Assembly: GCF_000219625.1 (NCBI RefSeq) | Contig: NC_018216.1 | Coordinates: forward strand, 868,001-932,000 | DNA from: Zymoseptoria tritici IPO323 | Taxonomy: Eukaryota > Ascomycota > Dothideomycetes > Mycosphaerellales > Mycosphaerellaceae | Length of the DNA: 64,000 nucleotides | Direction: 5' to 3' | In this document: positions 61,505-64,000 of the stretch, in pieces | Position numbering within the stretch: the stretch's first letter is position 1 | How the letters are laid out: each line of letters opens with the position of its first letter | The notes under the pieces: generated by a model | Told to the model about the DNA's origin: nothing | Database searches by the model: none | What the model saw: only the letters and a program-made list of their open reading frames with translations | Position numbers and translations under genes: made by a program

Positions 61505-62039
61505 ATGCCGTGTCCCATAACCCTCGCCAAATTCACCGGCGTCTTCTCCCTCGGCCTCCTCACTGTACGTCCCTCCTCATCACCGCCACCTTTCCCATCA
61601 ATACGCATTAACTAATAACCACTCCTCGCAGGGCGTATCCTACACCCTCTCCACACAATCCCTCCCCTCGCTCCTCACCCTCCCCTCCGCCACGCCCGCA
61701 GCCTACACCCTCTCCCAACTCACGCGGCTCGCAACCCTCCACATCCGCACCCTCTCCTCCATCTCGGCGTCCAGCTTACTCCTCGCCTACACCCTTTCGC
61801 CATCCCGGATCCGACACCCATACCTCTTATGGACGGGATTGGTAGCCGCGACGAGCGGCGCTCTGACGTTCGCTCTGGGAGACAACGGGACGGTGGAGGG
61901 AGAGGGCGTGAATGGTGAACAGGTGGAGAAGAAGGCGAGAGATGCGCAGTGGATGGAGTTTGTCCGGACGGGAATCTCGGGGGTGGGGTTCGCGATGGGC
62001 GTTGTGGGCATTTGGGGAGATGGGGCGGGGAGGAAGTGA
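61505..62039 (+). CDS. atg33: Atg33-like mitochondrial membrane protein
   Basis: Two exons, 61505-61564 and 61632-62039, give 155 residues. The 67 nt intron has a GTACGT donor, a CTAAT branch site and a GCAG acceptor. It joins GLLT to GVSYTLST in phase. Four hydrophobic segments are visible: the N-terminus (LAKFTGVFSLGLLTGVSYTL), residues about 60-80 (ISASSLLLAYTLSP), about 88-105 (YLLWTGLVAATSGALTF) and the end (TGISGVGFAMGVVGIWGDG). The RHPYLLW segment after the second helix and the final VIGV/VVGIWGDG type ending are shared with Atg33-like proteins. Yeast Atg33 is an outer-membrane protein required for mitophagy in stationary phase. The assignment rests on topology and these short motifs, so it is likely but not certain. 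Confidence 0.75.
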
Positions 62040-63174
62040 GGGATTGATCATGAGAGGAGGGAGGGTCTTGCTTCTGATGAGACGGAGATAGAGACAGAAG
62101 TGGATGTGATGGGCGTCTGTAAATTGTTGTTCTGGCATTTTTAGCGATGATGACGAGATGAGATGGTGGCGGGAAGGAGGAAGTGATGGGAAAAAGGCGA
62201 GATGGTGCAAGGTGATGGGGTTTCTCCTCTCGATCGAGGTTCGTACAATGGAAGAAACACTTTCTGCCGCCCTACGAAGACGATATGCGACAGACGACAG
62301 TGTCATAGTATCAAATGCCCTCGTGCGACCCCTCCATAACTTCTACTGAGAAGATCTGCGACACCGAGCAAAGACAGTCTCTCTTCCGAAGAATTTAAGA
62401 AGGGTGTACAGCCTGATCATGACCTGGAAAGTGACGGATAATCGTAGCCTCCATATCCGATCGTGCTACCTTATGCACCAAGATACAATGCTGAAACCCC
62501 TCGCGGACAAGACTTCTCGTCCATACCATTCGACAACCTATCCTGCAAGCTTCACTCGAATGCATTCCCCGCGCTGCCACCTCGAAACAGTGAATGAGCC
62601 AAGATCCCAATACCGATGCCACAAGAAAAGAAAGCCTCCAGTCTCGATATGATAGAATTGAACAAAAAGTGTCTGCCTGCCAATTGCGCTGCCATGCTCT
62701 CTGCCATCTCTGCAGGTGGTTATATGAACAAAAAGAAAAAACCTTCCTGCTTCCGTGCTCTGCTCCCTTCCCTCCCATTTTCACCCTCGCCTCTGATGAA
62801 AATGTTATCCTGAACGTTTCTCTCCCCTCGTTCCGATGCGCGCGCGCAGACCTCATGCAAGAAAGCACAAAGAGCAGAAAGGGTATCTCGATCGAATTCG
62901 GCCGTGTTGGACCAGCAAGTAGCAAGGGCAAAGGACCAGCATTGGCCGTTGCCAAGAATCCATTGTTCGTACACGAAAGAGAAAAAAGAGACTGAGGATA
63001 ATGCTTCTCTCAACGTCAACGTTCGCTCGCGAGCTTTCCATATTAATTAGCTGATGCAAGGCGGTCGTGGTGAATGTATTGAAAATCGCTGTGCTGGATC
63101 TATCTTTTCGTTCCTTCTCGAGGCTGGTACAAGTGGTGTTGGGCTGGATGTGTAACGGATGAATAGCTCCTCAT
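62040..63174. other. 1.1 kb convergent gap
   Basis: This stretch lies between the Atg33-like gene and the converging phosphatase gene. It presumably holds long 3' UTRs. A minus-strand frame at about 62395-62955 has no ATG start at its end and no domain; it is not called. Confidence 0.45.
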
Positions 63175-64000
63175 TCACATGGCGACGTCCAGAACCATGC
63201 TAACGTCCTGCACCTGCGAGCCGGCCAGGTCTTCCAGCACCGGCATGAGATCGATAAGCTCATTATCGTGAGCATCGCTGAACCAACTGCTGATCGGGAC
63301 GGCGTGCTGAGGGTGGAAAATGTAGCTGGTGGGCGAGTTGTCGATGATGATGGTCTCCTTCAATTCCCGACCGATCTGGCTGAGATCTTTGACGTAGTTG
63401 CCTTGGTGGTTGTAGCAGCTCTCGCGGAAGAGGCGGTGGTGCACGACGTTGTGGATGTCCAGCTGATCCAGCAGAGGATCTCCGTACTTGGATACTGAAG
63501 CGGTAAAGACGACGACTTCGTAGAGTTCGCCGACGCGCTTAAGGAATGTGTCAACGCCGGGCCGTTTAATCACGTAGACGTTATGGTATTGGCCTTCGAT
63601 TTCGACTGGGATGGTGAAGTCTGCTTGATGGAGGATCTGGGAAGTATCAGCGATTTGATGTCATGTCTTGCAAGGTAGGGACAAACCTTGAAGCTGCTGT
63701 GCACCAGCGTCTCGTCAAGATCAAGGACCAGACATTTCCGTCCTTGGTGCTCCGGTCTCATGGCCGGTAAGAGCCATCTTTGGCTGGGATCTTGTGTGGA
63801 ACCGGGAGAGGTATCGTGACTTTGGTTCGCGCCATCGTGCGCGTTCTGTGATTGCATAGGTGGTGGCGGTGGTAATATGGTCGGCGCGACGTAACTTTGC
63901 GATGCCTCATTCTGCCGTGTCACGCCTTTCTCAATCTCCTTGGCTTCCTCTTCTGTCATTGGCACTTTGTCGTTCATCTCAATGTCCTCATCGCGCTCTA
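63175..64000 (-). CDS. psr1: Psr1/SCP-type CTD-like phosphatase (partial, 5' end outside window)
   Basis: Two exons are visible: 63687 to the window edge and 63636-63175. The intron is 50 nt (GTTTGT donor, CAG acceptor). It joins LVHSSFK to [15 protein letters not shown] in phase. The HAD-family FCP/SCP catalytic motif is [12 protein letters not shown] (DxDxT). The C-terminal part has [17 protein letters not shown], then RLFRESC, and [19 protein letters not shown], which match yeast Psr1/Psr2 and human small CTD phosphatases. Psr1 is plasma-membrane bound through an acylated N-terminus and works in the salt and general stress response. That N-terminus lies beyond position 64000, because the frame stays open to the edge upstream of an internal Met at 63977. 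Confidence 0.9.

Noticed and set aside
62395..62955. 186-codon minus-strand frame in the 1.1 kb convergent gap
   Set aside because: Begins at TTG, lacks domains, and lies where the 3' UTR of the phosphatase gene is expected.

Overview
The window is nuclear DNA of a filamentous ascomycete (Pezizomycotina), probably a dothideomycete. Genes are dense and mostly uninterrupted, and the introns I could place are 50 to 120 nt, with GT-AG ends and CTRAC/CTAAC-like branch sites. Many genes are recognisable fungal orthologues. A retrotransposon copy carries the marks of repeat-induced point mutation (RIP). The class is inferred from general gene style and was not tested. I count 28 protein genes, the last cut by the right edge, plus one decayed LINE element. 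I found no credible tRNA, rRNA or CRISPR.

Layout. 1-8 kb: a disordered hypothetical protein, a long gap, and the HECT ligase Hul5. 8-19 kb: an FLVCR/SLC49-type transporter, the splicing factor Cwc15 head to head with the exosome subunit Rrp45, and three unrecognised proteins. 19.7-25 kb: the mitochondrial inner membrane protease Imp1 head to head with the ribosome-assembly factor Ebp2. Two diverged MYND-finger paralogues follow, separated by a degenerate 33-34 bp tandem repeat. 25.7-31.9 kb: a 2057-residue coiled-coil protein. 32-40.5 kb: a RidA/YjgF protein, a hypothetical protein, the mitochondrial nuclease Nuc1, Tim13, a maltose-type O-acetyltransferase, an NSRP1-like protein and a 76-residue Cys/His-rich protein. 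41-46 kb: Tti1 head to head with the SAGA subunit Sgf73. 47.7-51.6 kb: a 5'-truncated Tad1-like LINE on the minus strand, flanked by a perfect 13 bp target-site duplication and almost stripped of CA and TG dinucleotides. 53.5-64 kb: a RING-PH-vWA protein of Far1/Ste5 architecture, a dienelactone hydrolase family protein with a probable GC-AG intron, a hypothetical protein, peroxisomal 2,4-dienoyl-CoA reductase, an Atg33-like mitophagy protein, and a partial Psr1-type phosphatase.

Functional themes. Many genes are housekeeping: RNA processing (Cwc15, Rrp45, Ebp2, NSRP1-like), mitochondrial biology (Imp1, Nuc1, Tim13, Atg33-like), chromatin and PIKK maturation (Sgf73, Tti1), and proteostasis (Hul5). 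They do not form an obvious biosynthetic cluster. Several are divergent pairs sharing short promoters. The accessory part is the LINE with its gene-poor flanks (about 46-53.5 kb) and the MYND/minisatellite locus. Introns were placed by hand from reading frame, splice signals and family conservation. All family names rest on recognised motifs; no database search was run.
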